Source: Ananas comosus
Lineage: Eukaryota > Streptophyta > Magnoliopsida > Poales > Bromeliaceae
Assembly: GCF_001540865.1 (NCBI RefSeq)
Contig: NC_033628.1
Span: forward strand, 10,024,069-10,088,068
DNA: 64,000 nt
Reading direction: 5' to 3'
In this document: positions 34,360-44,011 of the stretch, one piece after another
Layout: each line of letters starts with the position of its first letter
Numbering within the stretch: position 1 is the first letter of the stretch
The notes under the pieces: generated by a model
Databases searched by the model: none
What the model was told of the DNA's origin: nothing
Seen by the model: only the letters and a program-made list of their open reading frames with translations
Made by a program: the position numbers and the translations under genes

Positions 34360-34710
34360 CGAGCATCGCAAGAAAATGGGAGATTCTTCGGACCCCAATC
34401 AAATAAAACGGGATTTCTTCGGACCCGAATTGGAAGTCAAAACGGGGATTATTCTCGGACCCAAATCAGACAAACGGGATTTCTGTCGGTACCTCCGCAA
34501 ACCAAATCAGAAATTTGAGAAGTCAAAATTCAAAATTCAAATCAACGGTGATTTCTTACGGATCCCAAATTCATTGCAAAATCAAAAGGCGGATTTTCTT
34601 GGACCCCACATTCAATTGCAAAATTCAATAGGGCGATTTTCTTCGGACCCCAAATAATTGCGCAAAATCAAAAGGGAATTCTTGCGGACCCCCAAATCAA
34701 AATGCAAAAT
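34360..34710. repeat. Loose repeats of a CGGACCCCAAATCA-like unit
   Basis: Motifs such as TTCTTCGGACCC and TTCTCGGACCC followed by CAAAT and AAATC recur roughly every 45-60 bases. Order is weak and the unit is diverged. Confidence 0.6.
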
Positions 34711-34799
34711 CAAGTCTATACACAAAACTTAACTGCAATAAGTTCATAATGACGAAACCTCAAATTTGCAAATAAGTCATATGCGATCCTAAATTGAAA

Positions 34800-35840
34800 C
34801 AAGTCAAATAAAACCAAATCTCATGGACCAAATCCGACATGAACCAAAACCAAGTCACTGGACTGTAAATCCTCGATGAACCAAAACCAAAACCATGCAC
34901 TCCTGACCAAACGTATACCAAAATCCCATTGACCAAAACCAGTTCATGGACAAATTCCCATGAACCAAAACCAAATTCCATGGACGAAATGCCCATGGAT
35001 CCAAACCATCATGGCGACCAAATCCCATGACACAAACAAACCTCAGGACCAAATCCCGATGACAAAACCAACTCATGGACCAAATCCCATGAACCAAACA
35101 ATTATGGCCAAATCCTACCAAAATGTGGGCCAAATGCCGATGAACCAAACCAATTCATGGTGACCAAATCCCATGAACCAAAGACCAAACCTCATGACCA
35201 AAATCCATGAGCCAAAACCAAGTTCATGACCAAATCCCATGACCAAAAACCAACCTCATGCGACTAAATCCATATGAGCCCAAAATCAATTCATGGACCA
35301 AATTCCATTTTGAACCAAAACCAAGTTCGATTGAGACCAAATTCCATGAACCAAACCAAGTTCATGTGAATTATTTCAAATCCATGAACCAAAACAAACC
35401 TCATGGACAAATCCCATGAGCAAAAACAAAACCTTCATGATCAATCCGATGAGCCAAAACTAATTCAGGACACAAATTCCAGAACCAAAACCAGTCCATG
35501 GACCAATCCACATTGACCTAAGACGCAATACCTCTTGGACCAAATCCCATGAGCTCAAAACCAAGTTCATGGACCAAATCCCATGAACCAAAAACAACCT
35601 CATGGAACTCATATAATCCTATAGCCAAAATCAAGTTCATTGCACAAATCCCATCGAACCAAAAATAACCTCAATGGACTAAATCCATGAGCCAAAACCA
35701 AACCTCATGATCAAATCCATAGGCCAAAACAAATCCTTGAACACAACCCCACCAACCTAATACCCAAATCTCATATAACCAATACCCAAATCTCCATGAG
35801 CCAATGCCCAGAATCTCATACCCATATCTCTATGAACAAT
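34800..35840. repeat. Minisatellite, unit about 30-36 bp (CCCATGAACCAAAACCAA)
   Basis: Roughly thirty diverged units of the type ATGGACCAAATCCCATGA plus ACCAAAACCAAGTTC. Many single-base insertions and deletions make the phase drift. No coding evidence. Confidence 0.88.
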
Positions 35841-36186
35841 TAGACTCTTAATACATAGGAGTTTAATATCGATTATAGGTTCTTAACAGACATATACTCA
35901 AGGACCTTAATCAACCTCAAAGCCCAACTGACTCCTACATACAGATATATTAGATTCAATAAACACGAGATAGATCCATTCTCATCCATGCTATAAAGGT
36001 CTCGGGAATCGAAGGTGCCCAATCTCAAGGGGTAATTAACAGTAATGTATGCATCTATTTGGAAGCCCATGAGACCGCAAAATCCATACCCACATACATA
36101 TAAATATCAATCGAATCATTAATACCACCCCACGACACAAAAATCCATCGACTCGTGCGAGGTGCCGTCATTCGTGGTGGCAGACA

Positions 36187-36543
36187 AAATGCGACGGCCA
36201 TGGGTACCTTGGCTTCCTTTCATCTTCGAGACCTCATAAAAAAAAAACAGGGGGGGGGGGGTTTAGTGCAATGATTTCTAACTTCTACCTTTCTTGCGAG
36301 ACAAGGAAATGGCACCAAACGTCCAAGAACGCTGGTCGGCTGCAGACCAACAAAATCAATGAATTGGAGGCGGAGTTCCGTCGTTTTGCTTCCCACGTTG
36401 CCATCCTGAACGTTCGGACACTTGCAGGGCCTCAATCCAATTCGGTCACCATTCTGAAAGATGTTCGAGCTGCTGTCATGAACTCAAATTCTACTATTCC
36501 TGGGGCATGACTCATTTCAGCCGCCCTTTCGCGATGAATCCAA
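36187..36543 (+). other. Non-repetitive internal segment of element H with a short ORF
   Basis: The only non-repetitive part of element H. It has an A10/G12 homopolymer pair near 36239-36262 and an ORF at 36271-36510 (79 codons, including KINELEAEFRRFASHVAIL and TILKDVRAAVMNSN) that I do not recognise. No zinc knuckle, protease or RT is present. It runs into 25 N. Confidence 0.5.
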
Positions 36544-36639
36544 NNNNNNNNNNNNNNNNNNNNNNNNNGGACTCATATACACAATTCTGGATTAGCTATA
36601 ATTTGAGATACATAATCTCAGATTAACCAAGTACTCTAT

Positions 36640-37480
36640 ACCCATACTCTAGACCCGTAACCAAGTACCCTAAACTCATAACCAAATACTCTAAACCCAT
36701 AATCCAACCACCCCAACACCAAGTTCCCTAAACCAAAACCGAGTACCCTAAACTAGGTACTCCAAACCAAAACCGAGTACCCTAAATCAGGTACTCCAAA
36801 CCAAAACCAAGTACCCTAAACCAGGTACTTGAACTAAAACCGAGTATCCTAAATCAGGTACTCCAAACCAAAACCAAGTACCCTAAACCAGGTACTTGAA
36901 CCAAAACCGAGTACCCTAAACCAGGTACTCCAAACCAGAACCAAGTACCCTAAACCAGGTACTTGAACCGAAACCAAGTACCCTAAACCAGGTACTTGAA
37001 CCAAAACCGAGTACCCTAAACTAGGTACTCCAAACCAAAACCGAGTACCCTAAACCAGGTACTCCAAACCAAAACCAAGTACCCTAAACCAGGTACTTGA
37101 ACCAAAACCGAGTACCCTAAACCAGGTACTCAAACCAGAACCAAGTACTCTAAACCAGGTACTTGAACCAAAACCAAGCACCCTAAACCAGGTACTCCAA
37201 ACCAAAACCAAGTACCCTAAACCAGGTACTTGAACCAAAACCGAGTACCCTAAACCAGGTACTCCAAACCAGAACCAAGTACTCTAAACCAGGTACTTGA
37301 ACCAAAACCAAGCACCCTAAACCAGGTACTCCAAACCAAAACCAAGTACCCTAAACCAGGTACTTGACCCAAAACCGAGTACCCTAAACCAGGTACTCCA
37401 AACCAAAACCAAGTACCCTAAAACAGGTACTTGAACCAAAACCAAGTACCCTAAACCAGGTACTCTAAACCAAAATACAC
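36640..37480. repeat. Minisatellite, unit about 34 bp (CCCTAAACCAGGTACT)
   Basis: About 24 units, alternating two subtypes: GGTACTCCAAACCAAAACC and GGTACTTGAACCAAAACC, each followed by AAGTA or GAGTA and CCCTAAACCA. The alternation gives a higher-order unit of about 67-70 bp. It belongs to the right end of element H, whose left LTR has a different array at the matching place. Confidence 0.92.
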
Positions 37481-37800
37481 ACCTGAACCAAACGTTAAAC
37501 CTAAGCGTATACTTGAATTAACCTAATCAACCTCAAATCCAACTGAATCCTAATACATATACTTAGGATTCAATAAACCGAGATACGATCCATCTCATCC
37601 AATCTATAAAGGTCTCTTAATCGAAGGTGCCCCAATCTCAAGGGGGTAATTAACAGTAGATGCTTGCATCTATTGGAAGCCATGGACCCGCAAAATCTGA
37701 TACCCACATACATATAAATATCAATCTGAATCATGAATACCACCCCACGGCCTGAAAAATCCATCGACCGTGCGAGGTGCGTCATTCGTGGTGGCAGACA

Positions 37801-38257
37801 GTGTCGCTCTCCTATCCATTGGAGCGATGTGGGCGAGAGAATTGCTCTTGGACCCGATGTGGTACGGGAGGTGGAAGAGAAAGTTCGCCTTGCCCGCCAA
37901 CGACTTGTGACAGCGCAATCTCGACAAAAGAATTATGCCGACAAGCATAGAAAAGATCTTGAGTTCGCGGTTGGAAACCGCGTGTTCTTAAAGGTATCGC
38001 CAATGCGAGGAGTAAAGCGGTTTGTAGTCCGTGGGAAGCTATGTCCCCGGTATGTTGGACCGTTTGAGATATTAGAACGGGTCGGTGCGGTGGCATACAA
38101 GCTTGCATTACCACCGAGGCTTGCGGGAATTCACAATGTGTTTCATGTGTCAAATCTCCGCAAGTATATCCGAATTTTGACGCATGTGCTAGAGTATGAA
38201 CCGGTGGAATTGAGCGAGGATATGACTTATGAGGAATATCCGGTGTGTACAGACGCC
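37801..38257 (+). pseudogene. Integrase C-terminal part of element F, after the insertion
   Basis: Resumes in frame with RQCRSPIHWSDVGER, then VREVEEKVRLARQRLVTAQSRQKNYADKHRKDLEF, FLKVSPMRGVKRF, GKLCPRYVGPFEILERVGAVAYKLALPP and NVFHVSNLRKY. This is the GPY/F module of gypsy integrases. No stops occur until LTR sequence at about 38258, unlike the part before the insertion. The chromodomain expected next is missing. Confidence 0.88.
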
Positions 38258-38532
38258 GAATGCAAAGAGAATGAATGTAATAATTTTAGTTTACTTGTAT
38301 TTGATTAAAATGTAATCAAATATTATGTATGTGGTTGTATGTATTAGCTTAGAGTTTTCACTACTTGTTGTTGCTTACCCTCGAGCAAGCCTTATATAAT
38401 TGCAATCTCGTTGTTTGATTTGCTTGATTATACTTGTTGTTGGAGCCTTGGGCGGACAGGGGAGGTGCTGTCCGTTCGGCGTCTGTTGACGTGCTCGGAT
38501 CCGACCAAATAGGTGGAGCCCTGGGCCTGACA
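38258..38532 (+). repeat. Truncated 3' LTR of element F
   Basis: Aligns with 27467-27738, starting GAATGCAAAGAGAATGAATG and ending GGGCCTGACA. About 2.2 kb of the LTR and the end of the internal region are missing at its left edge, a single deletion. Confidence 0.88.
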
Positions 38533-39003
38533 GGCAGGGGGTCGGTTAGGATTTTATCGACAACAAAATGACCAAAAGACTCCTTACCAACTCACTTTGC
38601 CATCTGGAGTACCGGTACTCAACTTGGGTACTGGTACCCCGCGCGCGGCCAGCCATCCCAAACGCTGTGTACCGGTACTGACCCGATGCAGTACCGGTAC
38701 CCAGTTCTAGTACCGGTACTCACCAACAGGTAACGGTACTCGACGCCAAGCTGCGCAAACCCGAGAGCAGCAACTCAAGTAATCCCTCCGGGGTACCGGT
38801 ATACCTCGCAGGTATCGGTACGCAACACTCGAAATCCTGGTTTTGCAGATTTCAGTGTTCGTATTCCAACTCTCACAGCTCTGATTCCGTTTTCGCGTCT
38901 ATTTCTTGCCAAAACGCTTCTGACTCGTCCCGATACTCTACAGAGTATTGTCAAGCCACTAATGCTGCAGTCAGTCCGATAACTAAACCCCAAAGACACT
39001 ACA
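38533..39003 (-). repeat. LTR remnant with AGTACCGGTACT palindromes (probably the rest of LTR E)
   Basis: Perfect AGTACCGGTACT at 38608-38619 and 38709-38720, plus several GTACCGGTAC cores and a CCCGAG module near 38760. On the minus strand this is the upstream part of a gypsy LTR, ending in a possible TGTAGTGTC start at about 39003. Its leader is missing, which fits LTR E being split by element F. Confidence 0.5.
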
Positions 39004-39039
39004 AAAACAGAATTATGACTAGGAATGTAAGATACCATG

Positions 39040-39175
39040 AACCATAATAATAATAATCGCGCTTAAATATTTTGGGCCGATGGTTTGTTCCAAACAAGTT
39101 GTTATTACTAGTGGATCGGACCAATGGTTTGAGCTCAATGAGTTATTATTACTAGTGGGTTGGGCCGAATGAAGG
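39040..39175 (+). repeat. Diverged TRIM LTR fragments
   Basis: Two copies of a block resembling the 3' half of the TRIM LTR at 40212-40364 (TTTGGGCCGATGGTTTG, AGTTGTTATTACTAGTGG). Tandem and truncated, with no target duplication seen. Confidence 0.55.
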
Positions 39176-39815
39176 TTGGGCCGCGTCAAATTAAAATTGC
39201 ATAAACGACTCTATTTCGCGTGACAATAATTTTTTGTTAAAAATTGTTTTTTGGTGGAAAAAATGATTTATATTTTGTAGTGTTTGGTTTGTAGGAATTT
39301 TTTTTTTATTAACATTTATTTGGTTGAAATAAAATTTTTTTTCACTTTTATTTGGTTTGAAGGAAAAAAATTAATAATAAAACTTTTACTGAGCTTGAGT
39401 TTTCAGTTTTCGCCGAAAAATAGTGAAAAATAAAAACTTAAATTTTTTTTTCCAAATCCATAAAAACTTATGTTTGAAGTTGAATTACTTTTCTAAATTA
39501 AATTGGGATTCATTAAATTAATGGCTTTATTGGTTTCAAAATTAATGGTTAGTGGAGGGCCGGTCTGAGTTATTTGCAACAATTGACATTAACAGTTCGT
39601 TAAATTTGAGTTATTTATAAAAGTTATATTTGATAAATTATTATTATGTCCATTTCAGTATTAGCTGAGGTTAAATCGGAAAAAAAAAAATCAGTGCCAA
39701 TTAAAAAAAAAAAGAAGTAGGGGGTCCTTTTATATAATGGCCTATTGTCGAGAGGTTCCTGCACATGATCTTCATGGAAAAAAAAAAACAACTTGATAGC
39801 ACGAATGTCACTGTA
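39176..39815. other. AT-rich intergenic sequence
   Basis: Only homopolymer runs, a possible TE edge near 39280-39300 (TGTTTGGTTTGTAGG) and no coding signal. Confidence 0.6.
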
Positions 39816-39847
39816 CTATCGATAGTATAGCAACCGAACTCTCTCTT

Positions 39848-40108
39848 TCTTTATATATAGAAAGAGAGAGTAGAACTGTGCTATTAGGAGTACAGCAGTT
39901 CGTTGTGCTCCTAAGTTCCTAACTATTCATCAATTTTGATAAGTGGTTAGAGTGAGATAGAAAAGAAAAATTGAAGAGAAATTGGATGTCTCAATTTTTC
40001 TTTTCAATTTCTCTTCTCTCTCTCATCGTAATCACTCATAAAAATTGATAAATAATTAAGAACTTAAAAGCATAACGGCTGTTGTACTTCTAAAAGCGCA
40101 GTAGTCCG
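39848..40108. mobile_element. Hairpin-type MITE
   Basis: Two arms of about 110 bp (left about 39870-39985, right about 39990-40105) are inverted copies of each other. Both contain ATCAATTTT(G)ATAAGTG-like and GAGAAATTG-like stretches, and both end in an AGTAC-containing tip (GGAGTACAGCAG and, reversed, AGAAGTACAACAG). A perfect hairpin ACTCTCTCTTTCT...AGAAAGAGAGAGT sits just outside at 39848-39872. No coding capacity. Confidence 0.75.
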
Positions 40109-40211
40109 TGGAGTTCCCTAACAAGCGACCCATGAGGCCACTTCAGCTCATGCACCATGTAAGTGCATTGCAGTGGGCCGCGATGTTTTGCAGCCTCCTT
40201 TTTTATTTTTC

Positions 40212-40634
40212 TGTGACACCCCAATAGTCCCACATCAGATGGGAAAGGGGTTGTCATTGGGTTTATAAGAGACTTAGACACTAGTAATAATAACTGGGTT
40301 TAAGCATTTTGGGCCGGTTGTTGGGCCCAACGAGTTATTATTGCTAGTGGGCTGGGTCGTTACATTTGGTATCAGAGCAGGTTCACCAGCTAGACATGTG
40401 TGGCGAATCTCGGCTGAGCCAGGGTCTGGATGACGGACTAGCGAAACGAGTCTCACATCGCCTGGTGATCTTGGGCTGTGTGTGTGATTGGACTTAGTCC
40501 CACATCGGATGGGAAAGGGGTTGTCATTGGGTTTATAAGAGACTTAGACACTAGTAATAATAACTGGGCTTAAGCATTTTGGGCCGGTTGTTATGCCCAA
40601 CGAGTTATTGTTGCTAGTGGGCTGGGTCATTACA
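40212..40634 (+). mobile_element. Complete TRIM (miniature LTR retrotransposon)
   Basis: LTRs of 153 bp (40212-40364, TGTGACACCCC...GTCGTTACA) and 152 bp (40483-40634), flanked by TTTTC at 40207-40211 and 40635-40639. A primer-binding site TGGTATCAGAGC is at 40367-40378. The internal part is only about 118 bp, with no ORF. All parts needed for reverse transcription in trans are visible. The LTRs differ at a handful of positions. Confidence 0.93.
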
Positions 40635-40639
40635 TTTTC

Positions 40640-41581
40640 GCCGCTCGGAAAATAAAAATGAGAATTTTTTTTTCAAAATATGTAAAACTGTTTTCTTTTG
40701 TTTTTTGTTTTTTTCCTTGCGTCGAATCCGCAAAATTATTTTTGGACCGATGAATTATTTTCAAACTACTTTTGCATCAAACTAAACACACCCTGATTTA
40801 TTTCTTTAAAGATAATCTGAATGCCAATTCACTTGTGAAATTACTTATTCAACGTGATGGAGTAGTTGAAATAATTTGAAGTACCGTAGCAGTTCCCTCA
40901 TCATTAGTTGATTATAAACCAGAATTTGAATAATGATCTAATTGAAATAGAAATTAAAGGTTGATATTTTCATTAAAGCAAATTAAAGTTTAATATCCTA
41001 AATAAAAATCCACAAAATGTTCGTTAGGTAACACTGTAATTAACATACCCTCAAATTTCTCTATCAAAAGGGAATTAATTTAGATACAATTTAATTTGCA
41101 TTAATTCTAAGAAATAGAAAAATTGGATATATATGTGACAAAGTTTATACTTTAAAGTTGAATAATCAAATCTCTTCGGAGCAATTAATGGTACATAAAT
41201 TCCCACATGCTCTAACTACATATTTAATTTGTTCACTAATTTTTCTCTTCTTCTTTGTTTAATGGGCACGAGATTGTGCTACATTTTTATTTTATTTTAT
41301 TTTATTTTTTTTATTTTTTTTTTACAGAATAAGGTTGGCTAGCTCTCATTACATTAGAGAAATAATATAAACATATTATTTTTAGGGTCAATTTCAGTGT
41401 CTTTCAAAAGTTATAAATTATTACGAGTAATCCTTTAAAATTATCATCAATACCATTTTTGCCACTATAAACAGATGAATTATATAAAAAATGCCACTCT
41501 ATCACATTAACTAAGAGTTCTAAACTAATTTTTCTCTAGTTATATACTTAATATATATACATGGTATATTAATAAATATTA
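40640..41581. other. AT-rich intergenic sequence
   Basis: No ORF or TE end recognised. There are T-rich runs near 41285-41335, and the stretch ends at the N gap 41582-42364. Confidence 0.6.
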
Positions 41582-42364
41582 NNNNNNNNNNNNNNNNNNN
41601 NNNNNNNNNNNNNNNNNNNNNNNNNNNNNNNNNNNNNNNNNNNNNNNNNNNNNNNNNNNNNNNNNNNNNNNNNNNNNNNNNNNNNNNNNNNNNNNNNNNN
41701 NNNNNNNNNNNNNNNNNNNNNNNNNNNNNNNNNNNNNNNNNNNNNNNNNNNNNNNNNNNNNNNNNNNNNNNNNNNNNNNNNNNNNNNNNNNNNNNNNNNN
41801 NNNNNNNNNNNNNNNNNNNNNNNNNNNNNNNNNNNNNNNNNNNNNNNNNNNNNNNNNNNNNNNNNNNNNNNNNNNNNNNNNNNNNNNNNNNNNNNNNNNN
41901 NNNNNNNNNNNNNNNNNNNNNNNNNNNNNNNNNNNNNNNNNNNNNNNNNNNNNNNNNNNNNNNNNNNNNNNNNNNNNNNNNNNNNNNNNNNNNNNNNNNN
42001 NNNNNNNNNNNNNNNNNNNNNNNNNNNNNNNNNNNNNNNNNNNNNNNNNNNNNNNNNNNNNNNNNNNNNNNNNNNNNNNNNNNNNNNNNNNNNNNNNNNN
42101 NNNNNNNNNNNNNNNNNNNNNNNNNNNNNNNNNNNNNNNNNNNNNNNNNNNNNNNNNNNNNNNNNNNNNNNNNNNNNNNNNNNNNNNNNNNNNNNNNNNN
42201 NNNNNNNNNNNNNNNNNNNNNNNNNNNNNNNNNNNNNNNNNNNNNNNNNNNNNNNNNNNNNNNNNNNNNNNNNNNNNNNNNNNNNNNNNNNNNNNNNNNN
42301 NNNNNNNNNNNNNNNNNNNNNNNNNNNNNNNNNNNNNNNNNNNNNNNNNNNNNNNNNNNNNNNN
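41582..42364. other. Assembly gap, 783 N
   Basis: Hides the left boundary of the FAR1/MULE unit. Any ORF across it is an artefact. Confidence 0.99.
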
Positions 42365-42479
42365 GGTGTGCTATTAATAGCACAGCCTGACTCGTGCTAG
42401 AGAGTTTTTTACCCTCGGATCTCTTTGAGATCCGTGCTGTGATCTAAAGGCAGATTAACGGAAAGGGTCCGTTAACTCA

Positions 42480-42795
42480 TATTCTCTCTCTTCAAGCGTT
42501 CTCTTTCTCTCTCTTCGTACGATCTTTTCCATCTTTCCCCCTCTCTCTCTTCGTGTTCTCTCTCTCTCTCTCTCTCCCTCCCTCTCCCACACCCCTCACG
42601 AGCTGCACCCTTGCCTGCCCCTGCTGCCGCTCCTCCTCTCTCTCTCCATCTCCCACACCCCTCACGAGGCCGCACCCCCGCATGCCCTTGCTGCCGCTCT
42701 TCCTCTCTCTCTCCATCTCCCACACCCCTCACGAGGCCGCACCTCCCCCCCGCCTGACGCCTTGCGGCCGCTCCGCGTCGCCCCTCTCTCAAACG
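42480..42795. repeat. CT-rich leader with 60-bp repeats in the inverted flank
   Basis: Units of about 60 bp containing CCCACACCCCTCACGAG and CCCTTGCTGCCGCTC, with CT-rich spacers, four copies. Its inverted partner lies at 48360-48720 with one extra partial copy. The ORFs read in both directions (Arg/Glu-rich or Ser/Leu/Pro-rich) are compositional. It is followed by several copies of AACCCAAAAATTAGATCTAC up to 43340. Confidence 0.8.
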
Positions 42796-44011
42796 AGGTT
42801 TGAGACTCTCTTTTCTTCTTTTTTTTTTTGCAACCCAAAAATTAGATCTACAACTTCTTGCGTTATCACAGTTTTTTGATTTTTTTCGCAACCCAAAAAT
42901 TAGATCTACAATTTCTTGCCTTATCTCAGTTTTTTGAAAAAAAATTGAATTAACAACCCTAGATCCGAAGGAACACCTTCGTAGTTAATTAATTATTATG
43001 AAAAAAAAGCTAGCTTTTTAACCAGTAGAGCAAGCAGAAAGCACTTTGTATCATAGTTTTTCGAAAAAAAAGTGACCCTCTTTTTTCCCTAATTTGTTCC
43101 TTTTTTCTTTGTTTTTGCAACCCAAAAATTATATCTACAATTTTATTACAGTTTTTCAAAAAAATCTGTTTGTAAACGAGATCTTTTAAAAAAACAAATT
43201 ATGTTTGAAAATCTGTGAAAATTTTGTTTGAGACTCTCTTTTCTTCTATTTTTTTTGCAACCCAAAAATTAGATCTACAACTTCTTGCCTTATCTCAGTT
43301 TTCCGAAAAAAAATTGAATTAACAACCCTAGATCTGGATACTTCTTGCATTATCATAGTTTTTCGATAAAAATTTGACCCCTTTTTTTCCCTGAGCTAGA
43401 TCTCGGTGTTCTGCTTCACTTTTACATGATTTTGAGGTTTTGTTGGTTTGAATAGGTTGATGAGAGAGGGTGGTTGCAAAATGTAGCTTTTTTTATCGTA
43501 ATGTGTGTAGTTTTATGCTGGTATGAGAATTAATGGGAGTTTGTTATATGTTATTTTTTTGGTTTGCTCTTGCTTGCTGGATGCATATAAGGTTGAAGTA
43601 ATGAAGCTCTGTTTGTTATATGTACTTTTACATGTTTTTTTGGTTTGCTCTTGTTCATTATATGTTGTTTTTTTTTTTTTTCAGATGTTGTATCAGACTT
43701 TGTTGAATTACAATTTCTTGGGTTATCACAGTTTTTCGAAAATAATCTGTTTGTAAACGAGATCATTCATGAAAAGAAATCTGTTTGAAAATCTGAAAAA
43801 ATTTGTAAACAAGATCTATCTGATTTGTAAACGAGATCTTTTATCTAGTTGTAATTTATTTCTTCTTGATCACTGAATGCATTATTGATTCAATAGAACT
43901 AGTTTGTCCATATTGTTACTATAAACGAAGAAAATCTTTTTCTATTTTTCTATTGTTTGAGATCTGTTGAGAATATTAACTTTAGTTATTTTTGTAGGAG
44001 TTAGTTAAATC

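Larger units (their letters stand above)
32184..36186 (+). repeat. Left LTR of element H
   Basis: About 4003 bp, mostly tandem arrays listed separately: a GAATTTCG array, a GAGCCGCGGAAA array, a CGGACCCCAAAT-type array and an ATGAACCAAAACCAA array. An upstream part (32340-32470) repeats GTGAGTGGGTG with GCCCTTACGAAAGCCCAAAC twice. Confidence 0.7.
32184..37800 (+). mobile_element. Non-autonomous LTR element H built of tandem arrays
   Basis: Starts TGTTTGAGG and ends GGTGGCAGACA, flanked by GTGTC at 32179-32183 and 37801-37805, exactly inside the integrase codons for ...ALYGKKC / CRSPIHW of element F. The end sequence recurs at 36186, and about 300 bases before each end align (35840-36186 with 37500-37800). 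So the left LTR is about 4.0 kb (32184-36186). The start of the right LTR is not visible and may be lost at the N gap (36544-36568). No pol, and no initiator-Met binding site at 36187. Best called an unclassified large, LARD-like element. Confidence 0.8.
27739..38532 (+). mobile_element. Del/Tekay-like Ty3-gypsy element F, internal region and truncated 3' LTR
   Basis: Order: PBS, gag, protease, RT, RNase H, integrase, then the last 275 bases of a 3' LTR (38258-38532). The integrase C-terminal region ends in NVFHVSNLRKY...LTYEEYPV, the stretch that precedes a chromodomain in Del/Tekay chromoviruses, and jumps directly into LTR sequence. So the chromodomain, polypurine tract and most of the 3' LTR are deleted. 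Element H (32184-37800) splits the integrase. No matching target duplication is seen at the outer ends. Confidence 0.85.

Noticed and set aside
36640..37480. Telomere-like CCCTAAA repeats
   Set aside because: CCCTAAA occurs once per 34-bp unit, not in tandem, so this is a minisatellite of a retroelement and not an interstitial telomere.
22720..38537. Target duplication for element F
   Set aside because: The 5 bases before 22725 (CGGTA) and after 38532 (GGCAG) do not match, so a clean insertion is not claimed.
42472..42891. Arg/Glu-rich ORF (and mirror ORFs at 48260-48795)
   Set aside because: They read through CT/GA-rich 60-bp repeats in the inverted flank; several frames are open at once, so it is composition, not coding.
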